Positions 8,335-17,825 of a DNA stretch of 64,000 bases are shown one piece after another. The position numbers and the translations under genes were made by a program. This DNA comes from Paracoccus xiamenensis (GTDB taxonomy: Bacteria; Pseudomonadota; Alphaproteobacteria; Rhodobacterales; Rhodobacteraceae). Location: positions 1,302,001 through 1,366,000 of the forward strand of contig NZ_JAAOHY010000001.1 of assembly GCF_011308835.1 (NCBI RefSeq). The letters are read 5' to 3'. The notes below the pieces were generated by a model that had not been told where the DNA came from, made no database searches, and saw only the letters and a list, made by a program, of their open reading frames with translations. Every line of letters begins with the position of its first letter. Position 1 is the first letter of the stretch.

Positions 8335-11300
8335 ATGGGCCAGTTCTTCATCCATCGCCCCGTCTTCGCCTGGGTGCTGGCCATTGTCACCATGCTGGCG
8401 GGGATCTACGGCCTGCTGGGTCTGCCGGTATCGCAATATCCCGACATCGCGCCAACCACGGTGCGGATTGGCGCCAGCTATTCCGGCGCCACCGCCGAGG
8501 CAGTGCAGAATTCCGTCACCACCCCCATCGAGGACGCCCTTACCGGGATCGAGGGCCTGCTGTATTTCGAAAGCAGTTCTTCGCAGGGGCGATCGGGGAT
8601 CACGCTGACCTTCGACGACAGTGTCGAACCGACGGATGCGCTGAACGATGTGCAATCCAAGGTCCGCAGCGTCGAATCGCGCCTGCCGACACCGGTGCAG
8701 AATGACGGGGTCAGCGTCACCCGCTCGACCTCCTCGATCCTGATGGTCGGCTCGCTGGTGTCGACCAATGGGCGATACAGCACGGTCGAGCTGGGCAATA
8801 TGCTGGAAGAAATCGTCGAGGGGCCGGTCAAGCGGGTGCCGGGCGTGGGCAGCATCAATGTCTTCGGCTCTGGCTATGCCATGCGGATCTGGCTGGATCC
8901 GTTCCGGCTGGCGCAATACAACCTGCTGCCCACGGACATCACGGCGGCGGTGGCGGCGCAGAATTCGACCGTCTCGGTCGGCTCGCTGGGGTCGCAGCCG
9001 GTGCTTCCGGGGCAGCAATTCACCTCGACCATCACGGCGCAAAGCCAGCTGACCAATCTGGAACAGTTCAACCGCATCCTGCTGAAAACCGACGAGGACG
9101 GCGGCAATGTCTGGCTGGGTGACGTTGCCCGGATCGAGATCGGGCAGCAGCGCTATGGTTCCGACAGCCGTTTCAACGGACTCAATGCGGCCGGGTTCGG
9201 GGTGAACCTTGAAACCGGTGCCAATGCGGTCGAAACCGCCGAGGGCGTGCGCGAGGTACTTGAAAACCTGAATCGGACCCTGCCTGAAGGCGTCGATCTG
9301 CGCGTCGCCTATGACACTTCGCCCTTCGTGGAGCTGTCGATCGAGAAGGTTTATCATACCCTGATCGAGGCGATCGTTCTGGTCGTCGCCGTCATCCTGA
9401 TCTTCCTGCAAACGTGGCGCGCAACAATCATTCCGGTGATCGTGGTGCCGGTGGTGCTGCTGGGCACCTTCGCGGTGCTTGCGGCACTCGGCTACTCCAT
9501 CAACACGCTGACCATGTTCGCGATGGTGCTGGCCATCGGTCTGCTGGTCGACGACGCCATCGTGGTGGTGGAAAACGTCGAGCGGGTGATGCGCGAGGAC
9601 GGGCTGGGTCCGGTCGCGGCCACCGAAAAATCAATGCGGCAGATCTCTGGCGCGCTGATCGGGATTGCTGCGGTGCTGTCGGCGGTGTTCCTGCCCATGG
9701 CCTTCATGGCCGGATCCACGGGCGTTGTTTACCGGCAGTTTTCGGTAACCATCATCACCGCCATGGGCCTGTCGCTGGCCGCCGCGCTGATCCTGACGCC
9801 GTCCCAGACCGCCAGCATCCTGCGCCCGCATCACGGGTCCGCGCGCTTTGCCCCCGCACGCTGGTTCAACCGCCAGTTCGACCGTCTGGCCGATGGCTAT
9901 GCCGCGATCATCACCCGGCTTCTTCGTCGCCCCTTCATGGCGCTGGTGGTGCTGGTACTGATCTCTGCCGGGGCATGGCAATTGTTCAGCCGGATGAACT
10001 CGACCTTCCTGCCGACCGAGGATCAGGGCGTGCTGATGGCCCAGATTTCGCTGTCCGAAGGCTCGACCGCGCAGCAGACCCGCGCCGTCGTCGAGGAGAT
10101 CGAGGCATATCTGCTGACCGAGGAGCCGGCCGTGGAATCGGTCTTCGGTGCGCTTGGCTGGGGTTGGTCGGGCAGTGCGCAAAGCCGGGCGATGCTGTTC
10201 GTGAAGCTGAAGGATTTCGACCTGCGCGATACGCCAGAATCCTCGGCCCGCGCGGTGGCGCAGCGCGCCAATGACCGCTTCGGCAAAGACCGCGCCGGAC
10301 GCATCAGCTTCAACCAGCCGCCGCCTATTCAGGGCCTGGGCAATCAGGCCGGTTTCAGCATGTTCCTGATCGACCAGACCGCGCAGGGGACCGAAAAGCT
10401 GCGCGAGGCCTCGGCCTCGCTGGAAACGCTTGGCGAGACCAGCACGCTGGTGACCAATGTCGAAGGGCGCGGCGACGAGGATGACGCCGCCCTGCATCTG
10501 GATATCGACGCCCAACGCGCCGAGGCACTTGGCCTGAATGTCAGCGAGGTGAACGGCATGCTGTCGGTCATCTTCTCGGGGCGCGAGGTGAATGACTTCG
10601 CCATGGGGGCCACCTTGCGCCCGGTGATCGTGCAGGGCGATGCCGGTTTCCGCATGCAGCCCGAGGATCTGGAGGCATGGTACGCCCGCAACGCATCGGG
10701 CGAAATGGTCCCGTTCAGCGCGTTCTCATCGTATCGCTGGGAACCGGTGGCCCCGCGCCTGCAACGCTTTGACGGGACGGACGCGATTTCCATGTCCGGA
10801 TCCGAGGCCGATGGCGCAAGCTCTGGTCAGGCGATGGAGGCGATGGCGCAGATGGTCAGCGACCTGCCCGGCGGTTTCGGGGTCGCCTGGACCGGGCTTT
10901 CCTATCAGGAACAGCAATCGGGCAATCAGGCACCCTGGCTTTACGCGCTGTCGGCGCTGGTGGTGTTCCTGTCGCTGGCGGCGATCTATGAAAGCTGGTC
11001 AGTGCCGTTTTCGGTCATGCTGGCGGTGCCGGTTGGCATCCTTGGCGCGGTGCTGGCGGCGCTGCTGTTCGGGCAGGCGAATGATGTCTATTTCAAGGTC
11101 GGCATCCTGACGACCATCGGGCTGGCCGCCAAGAACGCCATCCTGATCGTCGAATTCGCCCGCGTGCTGGAGCTGGAGGGCCGCAGCACCATCGCCGCCG
11201 CGACCGAGGCCGCGCGCCTGCGCCTGCGCCCGATCCTGATGACCTCGCTGGCCTTCATTCTGGGCGTGCTGCCGCTGGCCACCGCGCGCGGTGCCGGGGC

Positions 11301-11457
11301 TGCGGCGCAGAACTCCATCGGGATCGGGGTGATGGGCGGTATGATCGCCGCGACCTTCATCGGCATCTTCATGGTGCCCAGCTTCTATGTGGCCGTCCGC
11401 CGGCTGTCCGGGCCGCTGCGCGGCGCACGTGCGCCTGAACCTATGCCGGGCGAATGA
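8335..11457 (+). CDS. RND multidrug efflux pump inner-membrane subunit (HAE-1 family)
   Basis: A 1040-residue AcrB/MexB-like proton-driven exporter, full length for the family. Visible are TM1 (FFIHRPVFAWVLAIV), the porter-domain motif YPDIAPTTVRI, the TM4 proton-relay pair Asp406-Asp407 in GLLVDDAIVVVENVER, and TM10 Lys933 in AAKNAILIVEFAR. Two large periplasmic loops separate the two six-helix halves. It is coupled to the adaptor gene with a one-base gap. No outer-membrane factor (TolC/OprM type) follows, so a channel encoded elsewhere must serve. Substrates of HAE-1 pumps are usually hydrophobic drugs, dyes or solvents; none is implied here. Confidence 0.95.
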   Translation: MGQFFIHRPVFAWVLAIVTMLAGIYGLLGLPVSQYPDIAPTTVRIGASYSGATAEAVQNSVTTPIEDALTGIEGLLYFESSSSQGRSGITLTFDDSVEPTDALNDVQSKVRSVESRLPTPVQNDGVSVTRSTSSILMVGSLVSTNGRYSTVELGNMLEEIVEGPVKRVPGVGSINVFGSGYAMRIWLDPFRLAQYNLLPTDITAAVAAQNSTVSVGSLGSQPVLPGQQFTSTITAQSQLTNLEQFNRILLKTDEDGGNVWLGDVARIEIGQQRYGSDSRFNGLNAAGFGVNLETGANAVETAEGVREVLENLNRTLPEGVDLRVAYDTSPFVELSIEKVYHTLIEAIVLVVAVILIFLQTWRATIIPVIVVPVVLLGTFAVLAALGYSINTLTMFAMVLAIGLLVDDAIVVVENVERVMREDGLGPVAATEKSMRQISGALIGIAAVLSAVFLPMAFMAGSTGVVYRQFSVTIITAMGLSLAAALILTPSQTASILRPHHGSARFAPARWFNRQFDRLADGYAAIITRLLRRPFMALVVLVLISAGAWQLFSRMNSTFLPTEDQGVLMAQISLSEGSTAQQTRAVVEEIEAYLLTEEPAVESVFGALGWGWSGSAQSRAMLFVKLKDFDLRDTPESSARAVAQRANDRFGKDRAGRISFNQPPPIQGLGNQAGFSMFLIDQTAQGTEKLREASASLETLGETSTLVTNVEGRGDEDDAALHLDIDAQRAEALGLNVSEVNGMLSVIFSGREVNDFAMGATLRPVIVQGDAGFRMQPEDLEAWYARNASGEMVPFSAFSSYRWEPVAPRLQRFDGTDAISMSGSEADGASSGQAMEAMAQMVSDLPGGFGVAWTGLSYQEQQSGNQAPWLYALSALVVFLSLAAIYESWSVPFSVMLAVPVGILGAVLAALLFGQANDVYFKVGILTTIGLAAKNAILIVEFARVLELEGRSTIAAATEAARLRLRPILMTSLAFILGVLPLATARGAGAAAQNSIGIGVMGGMIAATFIGIFMVPSFYVAVRRLSGPLRGARAPEPMPGE

Positions 11458-11496
11458 GGATGGCGCGCCGGCGAACAATTGGCGATGGATTCGGCG

Positions 11497-12504
11497 TCAT
11501 CCATTCTGGACACCAAGCGAGGATGCGCGCGCGACCAGCGTGACCGGCGCACGGGTTTCATCGGGCGGCACAATGCCGCCATTCAACCAGCCCAGAAGCC
11601 GGGCCGCGGTATCATGCCCGAAGCGCGCAATATCGCAGCTGACCGAGGAAAGCGCAGGCCAGACCTCGGCACATTCCTCGATATCGTCGAAGCCGATAAG
11701 GCGAATGTCCTGACCCACGCGCCGCCCCTGCCGGGCCAGCCCGTTCATCAGCCCAAGTGCCACGAGGTCGTTGAAGCACAGCACCGCCTGAATATCCTTG
11801 GGCAGGTTCAGCGCCGCTTCATGCCCGCCATGCCGGGTAATCGCCCCCGACAGCACCAGCGGCGTCAACCCCGCCGCCGCCATTTCCGCCACATAGCCCG
11901 AGGCGCGCTCGGCGGTGATCTGGCGCTCAGGCCTGCCGCCCAGAAAGGCGATGCGGGTCAGCCCCTCATCCAGCAGATGCCGCGTCGCGACCGCGCCCCC
12001 GGTGGCATAATCAAACGATGCGAAAGGGATGCGCCCGGCGCTGCCATCAAGCTTGCGCAGCACCTGCATGGCCGGGATCTGCGCCGCCGCGATCTGGTCC
12101 ATGATCGCACCGGGATCGCCGAATGTGGGCGAAATCACCAAGCCCGCCACCCCGTGTTCGATCATCGACTGCACCAGTTGCGCCTGCCGGTCCGGGTCTT
12201 CGTCCGAATTGCCGATCACCGTGGCATAGCCCTGCTCTGCCAGCGCCATCTGCATCGAGGTCGCGAATTCGGTAAAGAACGGGTTGCGCAGATCATTGAT
12301 GACCAGCCCGATCAGCCCGGTCTGCGCCGACCGCAGATTGGCCGCCGCGCGGTTATAGACATAGCCGACCCGCGCCATGGCGTCGCGCACCGTCAGCGCG
12401 GTTTCTTCGCGCACCAGTTCACTGCCTTGCAGCACCAGCGAGACGGTGGATTTCGATACCCCCGCAGCCCTGGCCACGTCCAGAATGGTCGGCCGCCGTT
12501 TCAT
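11497..12504 (-). CDS. LacI-family transcriptional regulator of the catabolic operon
   Basis: A 335-residue repressor. The N-terminal HTH (TILDVARAAGVSKSTVS) is followed by the hinge region (NRAAANLRSAQTGLIGLVIND) and a periplasmic-binding-like effector domain with GLVISPTFGDPG and IGFDDIEECAEVWPALSSV. The start ATG at 12504 overlaps the DUF993 stop as ATGA. The frame extends further upstream, but that is the DUF993 shadow. As the last gene of a 14-gene operon it is probably autoregulated. A 20-base palindrome with a central CG, typical of LacI-family operators, overlaps the operon promoter at 27010-27029. Its inducer is unknown. Confidence 0.93.
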   Translation of the reverse strand: MKRRPTILDVARAAGVSKSTVSLVLQGSELVREETALTVRDAMARVGYVYNRAAANLRSAQTGLIGLVINDLRNPFFTEFATSMQMALAEQGYATVIGNSDEDPDRQAQLVQSMIEHGVAGLVISPTFGDPGAIMDQIAAAQIPAMQVLRKLDGSAGRIPFASFDYATGGAVATRHLLDEGLTRIAFLGGRPERQITAERASGYVAEMAAAGLTPLVLSGAITRHGGHEAALNLPKDIQAVLCFNDLVALGLMNGLARQGRRVGQDIRLIGFDDIEECAEVWPALSSVSCDIARFGHDTAARLLGWLNGGIVPPDETRAPVTLVARASSLGVQNG

Positions 12505-13667
12505 GCCCCGATGCCATAGGTGGCAAGCAACTGGCGCATTCGCGACTCGGCCAGATCGGGGTTGGACAGAAGGCCAGCATCCGCAGCCAGCCGGTAGACC
12601 TCGGCATAATGGGTGATCGAGCGCGTCGACTGGAAGCCTGCGGGCATGATGAAGGCAGGCTGCATGCCGTTCAGCCATGACAGAAAGGCGATGCCAGCCT
12701 TGTAGAACTGCGTTGGCGCGCGGAAAAGCTCGCGTGAAAGGGGAACGGTCGGGTCCATCAGTGCGTCATAGGTTGCGCGGTCGCCGTCCGCCAGTGCCTC
12801 CAGCGCCTGCGCGGCGGCGGGGGCAATGGCGGTGAAGGCGCCCAGCAGCGCGTGGGAATGGTGCTTGCCGTCGCCCGCGATCAGCGCGGCATAGTTGAAA
12901 TCATCCCCGGTATACAGCTTCACCCCCTCCGGCAGCCGGGCACGGAAAGATTCCTCATGCGCCTGATCCAGCAGCGAGATCTTGATGCCGTCAACCTTGT
13001 CCCGATGCGCCGCAATCAGGTCCAGCACGGCGTCCGAGGCGGCGGCGATATCGGTATGACCCCAGTAACCTTTCAGCGCCGGGTCGAACATGTCGCCCAG
13101 CCAGTGCAGCACCACCGGATCCTTCGCTTGGCCCAGCAGACGATCGTAGACGTGGCGGTAATCGTCCGGTGCGGCGCCTATCGCCGGCAGCGCGCGCGTG
13201 GCCATCAGGATCAACTGCCCGCGTTCCGTTTCGATCGCCTCCATCTGGTGTTCATAGGCGGCGATGATGCTGTTCAGATCCGGCAGTTCCTCTAGCACCT
13301 TGTGATCGGTCCCTGCCCCGCAGGCAACGCGGGGTTTCAGCGGATGGGCCCTGGCCTCCTTCATGGTCCGCGCAATCAGCTCTCGCGCGGTTTCCCAGTC
13401 AACACCCATGCCGCGCTGCGCGGTGTCCATCGCCTCGGCCAGTCCCAGTCCCTGATCCCACAGGCTGCGGCGGAAGTTCAGCGTCGGTTCCCAGTCCACC
13501 GCCGGGCGGTCCGTCAAGGGGTTCCGCTCGGCCAGCGGGTCGCTGACGACATGGGCGGCGGCAAAGGCCACGCGCGTCCATTCGCGCTGAGGCGCGCGGG
13601 GCACCAGCGGCTCTCGCGTGCTGGCGAATGGGGCAAGCGTGCCGTCATAGGTGGGCAGGTGCAGCAT
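12501..13667 (-). CDS. DUF993 family protein (dihydrodipicolinate synthase/aldolase-like)
   Basis: A 388-residue member of DUF993, related to the class I aldolases of the DHDPS/NAL superfamily. Segments such as VDGIKISLLDQAHEE (about 227-241) with a candidate Schiff-base Lys, KLYTGDDFNYAALIAGDGKHHSHALLG in pieces, and the C-terminal helices fit a TIM barrel. The family has no well-established reaction. In this operon, with sugar-type dehydrogenases and CoA enzymes, a retro-aldol cleavage of an oxidised sugar-like ring is a reasonable guess. The gene starts three bases after the Dabb gene ends and overlaps lacI by four bases, so it is co-expressed with both. Confidence 0.85.
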   Translation of the reverse strand: MLHLPTYDGTLAPFASTREPLVPRAPQREWTRVAFAAAHVVSDPLAERNPLTDRPAVDWEPTLNFRRSLWDQGLGLAEAMDTAQRGMGVDWETARELIARTMKEARAHPLKPRVACGAGTDHKVLEELPDLNSIIAAYEHQMEAIETERGQLILMATRALPAIGAAPDDYRHVYDRLLGQAKDPVVLHWLGDMFDPALKGYWGHTDIAAASDAVLDLIAAHRDKVDGIKISLLDQAHEESFRARLPEGVKLYTGDDFNYAALIAGDGKHHSHALLGAFTAIAPAAAQALEALADGDRATYDALMDPTVPLSRELFRAPTQFYKAGIAFLSWLNGMQPAFIMPAGFQSTRSITHYAEVYRLAADAGLLSNPDLAESRMRQLLATYGIGA

Positions 13668-13670
13668 GGC

Positions 13671-13985
13671 TCAATCCTTCACAGCAAGATCGAAAACGAG
13701 GATTCCGTCCAGCCCGCCCACCGCATTCGCGATCAGCGCGTCACCGACGCGGCGGTGGTCGGGATGGTCCTGATAGGCGGCGAGCGCGTCCCAGTCGGTG
13801 AAATCGGCGACAAACCCGTGCAGGAAGCCGCGCTCGATCTGCTCGGGGCTTTCGCTGCGGCCAGCGGTGATCGACAGCACCCCCGGCAGCACGTCGCGGA
13901 TGCGGTGCAGATCGGCGAAGATCTGGGCGATGCGATCTTCCGGCACCTCATCACGAAAGCGGATCAGGACGATATGGCGGATCAC
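13671..13985 (-). CDS. Dabb family (stress-responsive A/B barrel) small protein
   Basis: A 104-residue dimeric alpha/beta-barrel protein. The family signature is visible as MIRHIVLIRFRDEVPEDRI, then LPGVLSITAGRSESPE and FADFTDWDALAAYQDHPDHR-like text near residues 60-75. Dabb proteins in catabolic operons often act as small lyases, cyclases or intermediate-binding proteins; none is proven for this one. The ATG overlaps the upstream GMC oxidoreductase stop by four bases, and the next gene begins three bases on. Strict coupling between a GMC flavoprotein and DUF993 suggests that it handles the keto product of the flavoprotein. Confidence 0.85.
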   Translation of the reverse strand: MIRHIVLIRFRDEVPEDRIAQIFADLHRIRDVLPGVLSITAGRSESPEQIERGFLHGFVADFTDWDALAAYQDHPDHRRVGDALIANAVGGLDGILVFDLAVKD

Positions 13986-15574
13986 CTCGCATCCTCCTTG
14001 ATCATGTCGGCGGCCTTTTCGGCGATCATGATGGTCGGCGCGTTGGTATTCGAAGACACTAGGCGCGGCATGATCGAGGCATCGACGATGCGCAGCCCCT
14101 CGATCCCGTTGAAACGCAGCCTAGTGTCCACCACCGCCGCCGCTTCGCTTCCCATCCGGCAGGTGCCGGCGGGGTGGTGGTCGGTCTTGGCATTGGCCAC
14201 GGCGTAGTTGATGTAATCGTCTTCGGTCTGGACCCCCGGCCCCGGCAGGACCTCGCGCAGTACATAGGGTTTCAACGCGTCCTGCCGCATGATCTCCTGC
14301 GCAAGCTTCAGCCCCTTGATCGACATCTCGCGGTCATGCGGATCGGCCCAGTAATTCGGGTCGATCAGCGGCGCGGCCTTGGGATCGCTGCTGGCCAGCC
14401 GCACCGTCCCGCGCGAGCGTGGTCGCAGATAGGCCGAGTTCAGCGTGACGCCGCCATTCGGCATCGCGGCCACGCCCGCCTCGATCCCGGAACCGAGGCC
14501 CAGATGGAACTGGATATCCGGGGACCGCGCGCCTTCGTCGGCATACCAGAAGCCGCCGGTTTCAAATAGCGAGGACGCGACCGGCCCCTTGCGGGTCAGC
14601 AGATATTGCAGCCCGGCCAGCACGGAATAATGCGGTTTGGCATAGCGATCATAGGTGTGCGGGCCGGTGCATTCGGCGATGACGAACAGGTCCAGATGGT
14701 CCTGAAGGTCGGACCCGACTCCCGGCTGGTCCAGCACCACATCGACGCCGACGCCGCGCAGATGGTCCGCCGGGCCTATCCCCGACAGCTGCAGCAGACG
14801 CGGCGAGCCGATGGCGCCGGATGACAGGATCACCTCTGCATCCGCATCAATCCGCTTTTCGCTGGTCCCGTCTGCCACTCGGATAGCCTTGGCCCGACCG
14901 TTTTCGACCACGATCCCCAGCACCTGCGCGCCCGACATCACCGTCAGGTTCGGACGGCTTCGCGCCGGGTCCAGAAACGCCACGGAAGTCGAGGACCGCC
15001 GCGCATGTTTTTGCGTCAGCTGGTAGTAGCCCAGCCCCTCCTGATCCTCGCCCGTCATGTCGTGATTGGTGGGGATCCCAAGCTCTCGCCCGGCCTTGAA
15101 ATACGCATCGCAGATTGGCAGGGGCGCAGCAGGTTTTGACACGCCCAACGGCCCGCCCTGCCCGTGGTAACGGTTGTTGTGGGTGTCGTTATCCTCGGAC
15201 TTCTTGAAATAGGGCAGCACGTCCTCATAGGACCAGCCATCGCAGCCCATCTGCCGCCATTCGTCGTAATCCAGCGCATTGCCGCGCGTATAGATCTGCG
15301 CGTTGATGCTGGACCCACCGCCCAAGACACGGGCCTGCGTGAAACGGACCACGCGGTCCTGCATGTGTTTTTGCGGAACAGTTTCCCACCCCCAACTGCC
15401 GATGCCCTTGGTCATTTTCGCAAAGCCCGCAGGCATGGCATAGAACGGGTGGCGAGGTCGCCCGCCAGCCTCGACCAGCAGAACGCGGGCTTCGGGATTC
15501 TCGCTCAGCCGGTTGGCCAGCACGCAGCCCGCACTGCCGCCACCGATAATGATGAAATCGTAACCTTCGGCCAT
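13982..15574 (-). CDS. GMC-family FAD oxidoreductase (choline/glucose dehydrogenase-like), second copy
   Basis: A 530-residue FAD alcohol dehydrogenase or oxidase. The N-terminal dinucleotide fold (YDFIIIGGGSAGCVLANRLSE) is followed by the GMC signature VLGGGSSINAQIYTRGN and SSGAIGSPRLLQLSGIGP. The C-terminal active-site pair is His in HHPAGTCRMG and Asn in SSNTNAPTIMIAEKAA. The start at 15574 has a strong AAGGAGG site; upstream in-frame codons lie in the SDR region and are not used. There is no signal peptide, so it is cytoplasmic. It is more like choline-dehydrogenase-type GMC proteins than the first GMC in this operon, so the two probably oxidise different positions or intermediates. Confidence 0.93.
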   Translation of the reverse strand: MAEGYDFIIIGGGSAGCVLANRLSENPEARVLLVEAGGRPRHPFYAMPAGFAKMTKGIGSWGWETVPQKHMQDRVVRFTQARVLGGGSSINAQIYTRGNALDYDEWRQMGCDGWSYEDVLPYFKKSEDNDTHNNRYHGQGGPLGVSKPAAPLPICDAYFKAGRELGIPTNHDMTGEDQEGLGYYQLTQKHARRSSTSVAFLDPARSRPNLTVMSGAQVLGIVVENGRAKAIRVADGTSEKRIDADAEVILSSGAIGSPRLLQLSGIGPADHLRGVGVDVVLDQPGVGSDLQDHLDLFVIAECTGPHTYDRYAKPHYSVLAGLQYLLTRKGPVASSLFETGGFWYADEGARSPDIQFHLGLGSGIEAGVAAMPNGGVTLNSAYLRPRSRGTVRLASSDPKAAPLIDPNYWADPHDREMSIKGLKLAQEIMRQDALKPYVLREVLPGPGVQTEDDYINYAVANAKTDHHPAGTCRMGSEAAAVVDTRLRFNGIEGLRIVDASIMPRLVSSNTNAPTIMIAEKAADMIKEDAR

Positions 15575-15585
15575 CGGGGCCTCCT

Positions 15586-16335
15586 TCACAGTCGCGGGAT
15601 GGACAGACCGCCATCCACGGAAATCACGCTGCCGGTCGAGAATGCCATCTCGCCGCACACCAGCGGCAGCACCGCGCGGCCAATGTCGGCGGGTTCGCCC
15701 CAACGGGCGGCGGGGACCAGCCCGCCCTCGATCAGCGCGTCATATTTGGCGGAAACGCCTTCGGTCATGGGGGTGCGGATGATGCCGGGGCGCAGTTCGA
15801 AGACGCCGATGCCGTCTGCGGCGAGCCTTGCCGCGAAAAGCTTCGTCATCATGGATGCTGCGGCCTTCGACATGCAGTATTCCGCGCGTTCGGGTGACAC
15901 CATCTCGGCGCTGACCGAGGTCACGAAGATGATGCTGCGATAAGGATCGGCGCCCTGCCCCAGCATCCGCCGCGCGACCTGTTGCGCCAGAAAGAAGTTG
16001 CCGCGCAGGTTGATGTTCATGGTCCAGTCGAAGTTTTCGGGCAGCATTTCCAGCATGTCGCCCCTGATCCGCGCAGGCACCCCCGCGTTGCAGATCAGGC
16101 TCGTGACGGGGCCGAGGTCTGCGTCGACGGCATCGAGCAGCGTCGGCACCGCGTCGATCTGCGAGAGATCGTGCTGGTAATAGCGCGCTTCCGTTCCGAG
16201 TTGTGCCATGCCGTCTGCCACGGCATCGGTCGGTTGCTCGGCGGCGATGGCCAACTGCCAGCCCGCATCCCGCAGCGCCTGCGCGATGCCAAGCCCGATG
16301 CCCTGCTGGCCGCCGGTGATCAGCGCGACGCTCAT
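15586..16335 (-). CDS. SDR-family NAD(P)-dependent oxidoreductase
   Basis: A 249-residue classical short-chain dehydrogenase/reductase. The cofactor loop TGGQQGIGLG is at residues 8-17, the NAG motif is CNAGVP, catalytic Ser lies in VTSVSAEM, and the YxxxK pair in YCMSKAA. The C-terminus FSTGSVISVDGGLSIPRL is typical of the family. The ATG at 16335 overlaps the preceding GMC gene as ATGA, and the following GMC gene begins 11 bases on. It is therefore co-translated with two flavoprotein dehydrogenases and likely oxidises or reduces a hydroxyl/keto intermediate of the same substrate. The substrate is unknown. Confidence 0.93.
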   Translation of the reverse strand: MSVALITGGQQGIGLGIAQALRDAGWQLAIAAEQPTDAVADGMAQLGTEARYYQHDLSQIDAVPTLLDAVDADLGPVTSLICNAGVPARIRGDMLEMLPENFDWTMNINLRGNFFLAQQVARRMLGQGADPYRSIIFVTSVSAEMVSPERAEYCMSKAAASMMTKLFAARLAADGIGVFELRPGIIRTPMTEGVSAKYDALIEGGLVPAARWGEPADIGRAVLPLVCGEMAFSTGSVISVDGGLSIPRL

Positions 16336-17825
16336 GCCCAGTCCTTTCCGCGAATGTGGTCCGCGGCGCGCAAGGACAGCGCCGCGATGGTCAGCGCCGG
16401 GTTCACGGCGGCAGAGGTCGGAAGAACGCTCGCATCGGTGATGAACAGGTTGGGATGGTCGTGGCTGCGGTTGTGGATGTCGGTGACGCTGGCGGCGGGG
16501 TCGTGCCCCATCTTCGCGGTTCCGCACTGATGCGACGGCGTGCGCCGGTCGAAGGGTTTTGACAGCACGATGGGGTAGCCCGCGCGGCGCAGTTCTTTCT
16601 TCAGCCGCGCCACAAGCGCCTCATGCGCGGCCCAGTTCGAGCGCTTCCAGTCCAGCACGATCTGATCGCCCTTCAGGCTGACGCGGCTTTCGGGGTCGGG
16701 TAAGTCTTCGGACATGGCGTAAAGATCCAGCGCGCGCGATGAAATCGCATTCGCGACCGGCAGCGGCAGGCCCGAGCCTGCCTTCAGGATCGGGCCCGTC
16801 ACCCGGCCCAGCATCTGGATATTGCCGAGCGGTTCGCCATCCGGTCCGCCGGTTTCGTAAAAATCATTCACCATCAGCGTCTTCTGGTAAACGGTCCCGT
16901 TCCGCCGGAACGGATGGATCGCCAGCACCGCCGAGCAATTGTGGTTCATGAAATTCCGGCCCAACTGGTCGGAGCCATTTGCCAGCCCGTTCGGATGCGC
17001 CTCATCCGCGGAGCGCAACAGCAGCGCGGCAGAGTTCACCGCCCCCGTCGCCAGCGCAAACAGCGGTGCCTCCAGCCGCTGCTCGCCTTCAGGACCGACG
17101 ACATGAACCGCCACGATCCGCCCATCCGTCCCGCATTCCAGCCGTATGGCCTGCGTCCCGGTCAGCAAGGTCACATTCGAATGCCGCAGCGCCTCGGCAA
17201 TGCCGATTGTCTCCGCATCCATCTTGCCGCCGACCGTATTCGGATAACCGTCCCAACCGATTTTGGCACGTTCCAACCAGCGGTCGAGATCCACCCCCAG
17301 CGGCAGGTATGAGGGGTTGAGGCCAATTCCCTTCAAGCGGCGGCGCAGATCGGCAACCTCTGGTTCGTCGGGGACGGGTGGGAAAGGATAGGTGCCTGAA
17401 TGCGCAGGCTCGCTCGGGTCGTCGCCAAGCTGGCCGCGGACCTGATACATTTCTTCGGCAGCCTGATACCACGGTTCCAACTCGGCATAGGGGATCGGCC
17501 AGCCCGGCGTGGTGCCGCCCATGTGGCGGATCGGGCTGAAATCGCTTTCGCGATAGCGCAGCAGCACCGCACCATAGAATTTCGAATTGCCGCCGACGTA
17601 GTAGAAGTTGCCGGGGCTGAATGGCTGCCCCTGCCCGTCAAGCCAGGTTTCCTTGGGCCGGAACACGCCCCGCCCGTGAATCGCGTAACCGTCCACGGCG
17701 TCGGGGCTGTCCTGCATCCGCTCGCCGGTTTCGACGATCAGGATGCGTTTGCCGGATGGGGCAAGCGCGGCGGCAAGTGTCGCGCCCCCCATGCCCGATC
17801 CGATGATGATAAGATCCGCGTCCAT
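16332..17825 (-). CDS. GMC-family FAD oxidoreductase, first copy (sugar-dehydrogenase-like)
   Basis: A 497-residue GMC flavoprotein. The FAD fold starts at DADLIIIGSGMGGATLAAAL. The mid region holds PGNFYYVGGNSKFYGAVLLRYRE in pieces, and the C-terminal catalytic His is in PSHQCGTAKMGHDP with Asn in SAAVNPALTIAALSL. The ATG at 17825 shares the TGATG junction with the transporter ATPase gene; a TTG one codon earlier is less likely. It is a divergent GMC of the type often annotated as glucose-methanol-choline or sugar 3-dehydrogenase-like. Its position directly after the ABC genes suggests that it takes the first oxidation of the imported compound. That role is inference. Confidence 0.9.
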   Translation of the reverse strand: MDADLIIIGSGMGGATLAAALAPSGKRILIVETGERMQDSPDAVDGYAIHGRGVFRPKETWLDGQGQPFSPGNFYYVGGNSKFYGAVLLRYRESDFSPIRHMGGTTPGWPIPYAELEPWYQAAEEMYQVRGQLGDDPSEPAHSGTYPFPPVPDEPEVADLRRRLKGIGLNPSYLPLGVDLDRWLERAKIGWDGYPNTVGGKMDAETIGIAEALRHSNVTLLTGTQAIRLECGTDGRIVAVHVVGPEGEQRLEAPLFALATGAVNSAALLLRSADEAHPNGLANGSDQLGRNFMNHNCSAVLAIHPFRRNGTVYQKTLMVNDFYETGGPDGEPLGNIQMLGRVTGPILKAGSGLPLPVANAISSRALDLYAMSEDLPDPESRVSLKGDQIVLDWKRSNWAAHEALVARLKKELRRAGYPIVLSKPFDRRTPSHQCGTAKMGHDPAASVTDIHNRSHDHPNLFITDASVLPTSAAVNPALTIAALSLRAADHIRGKDWA

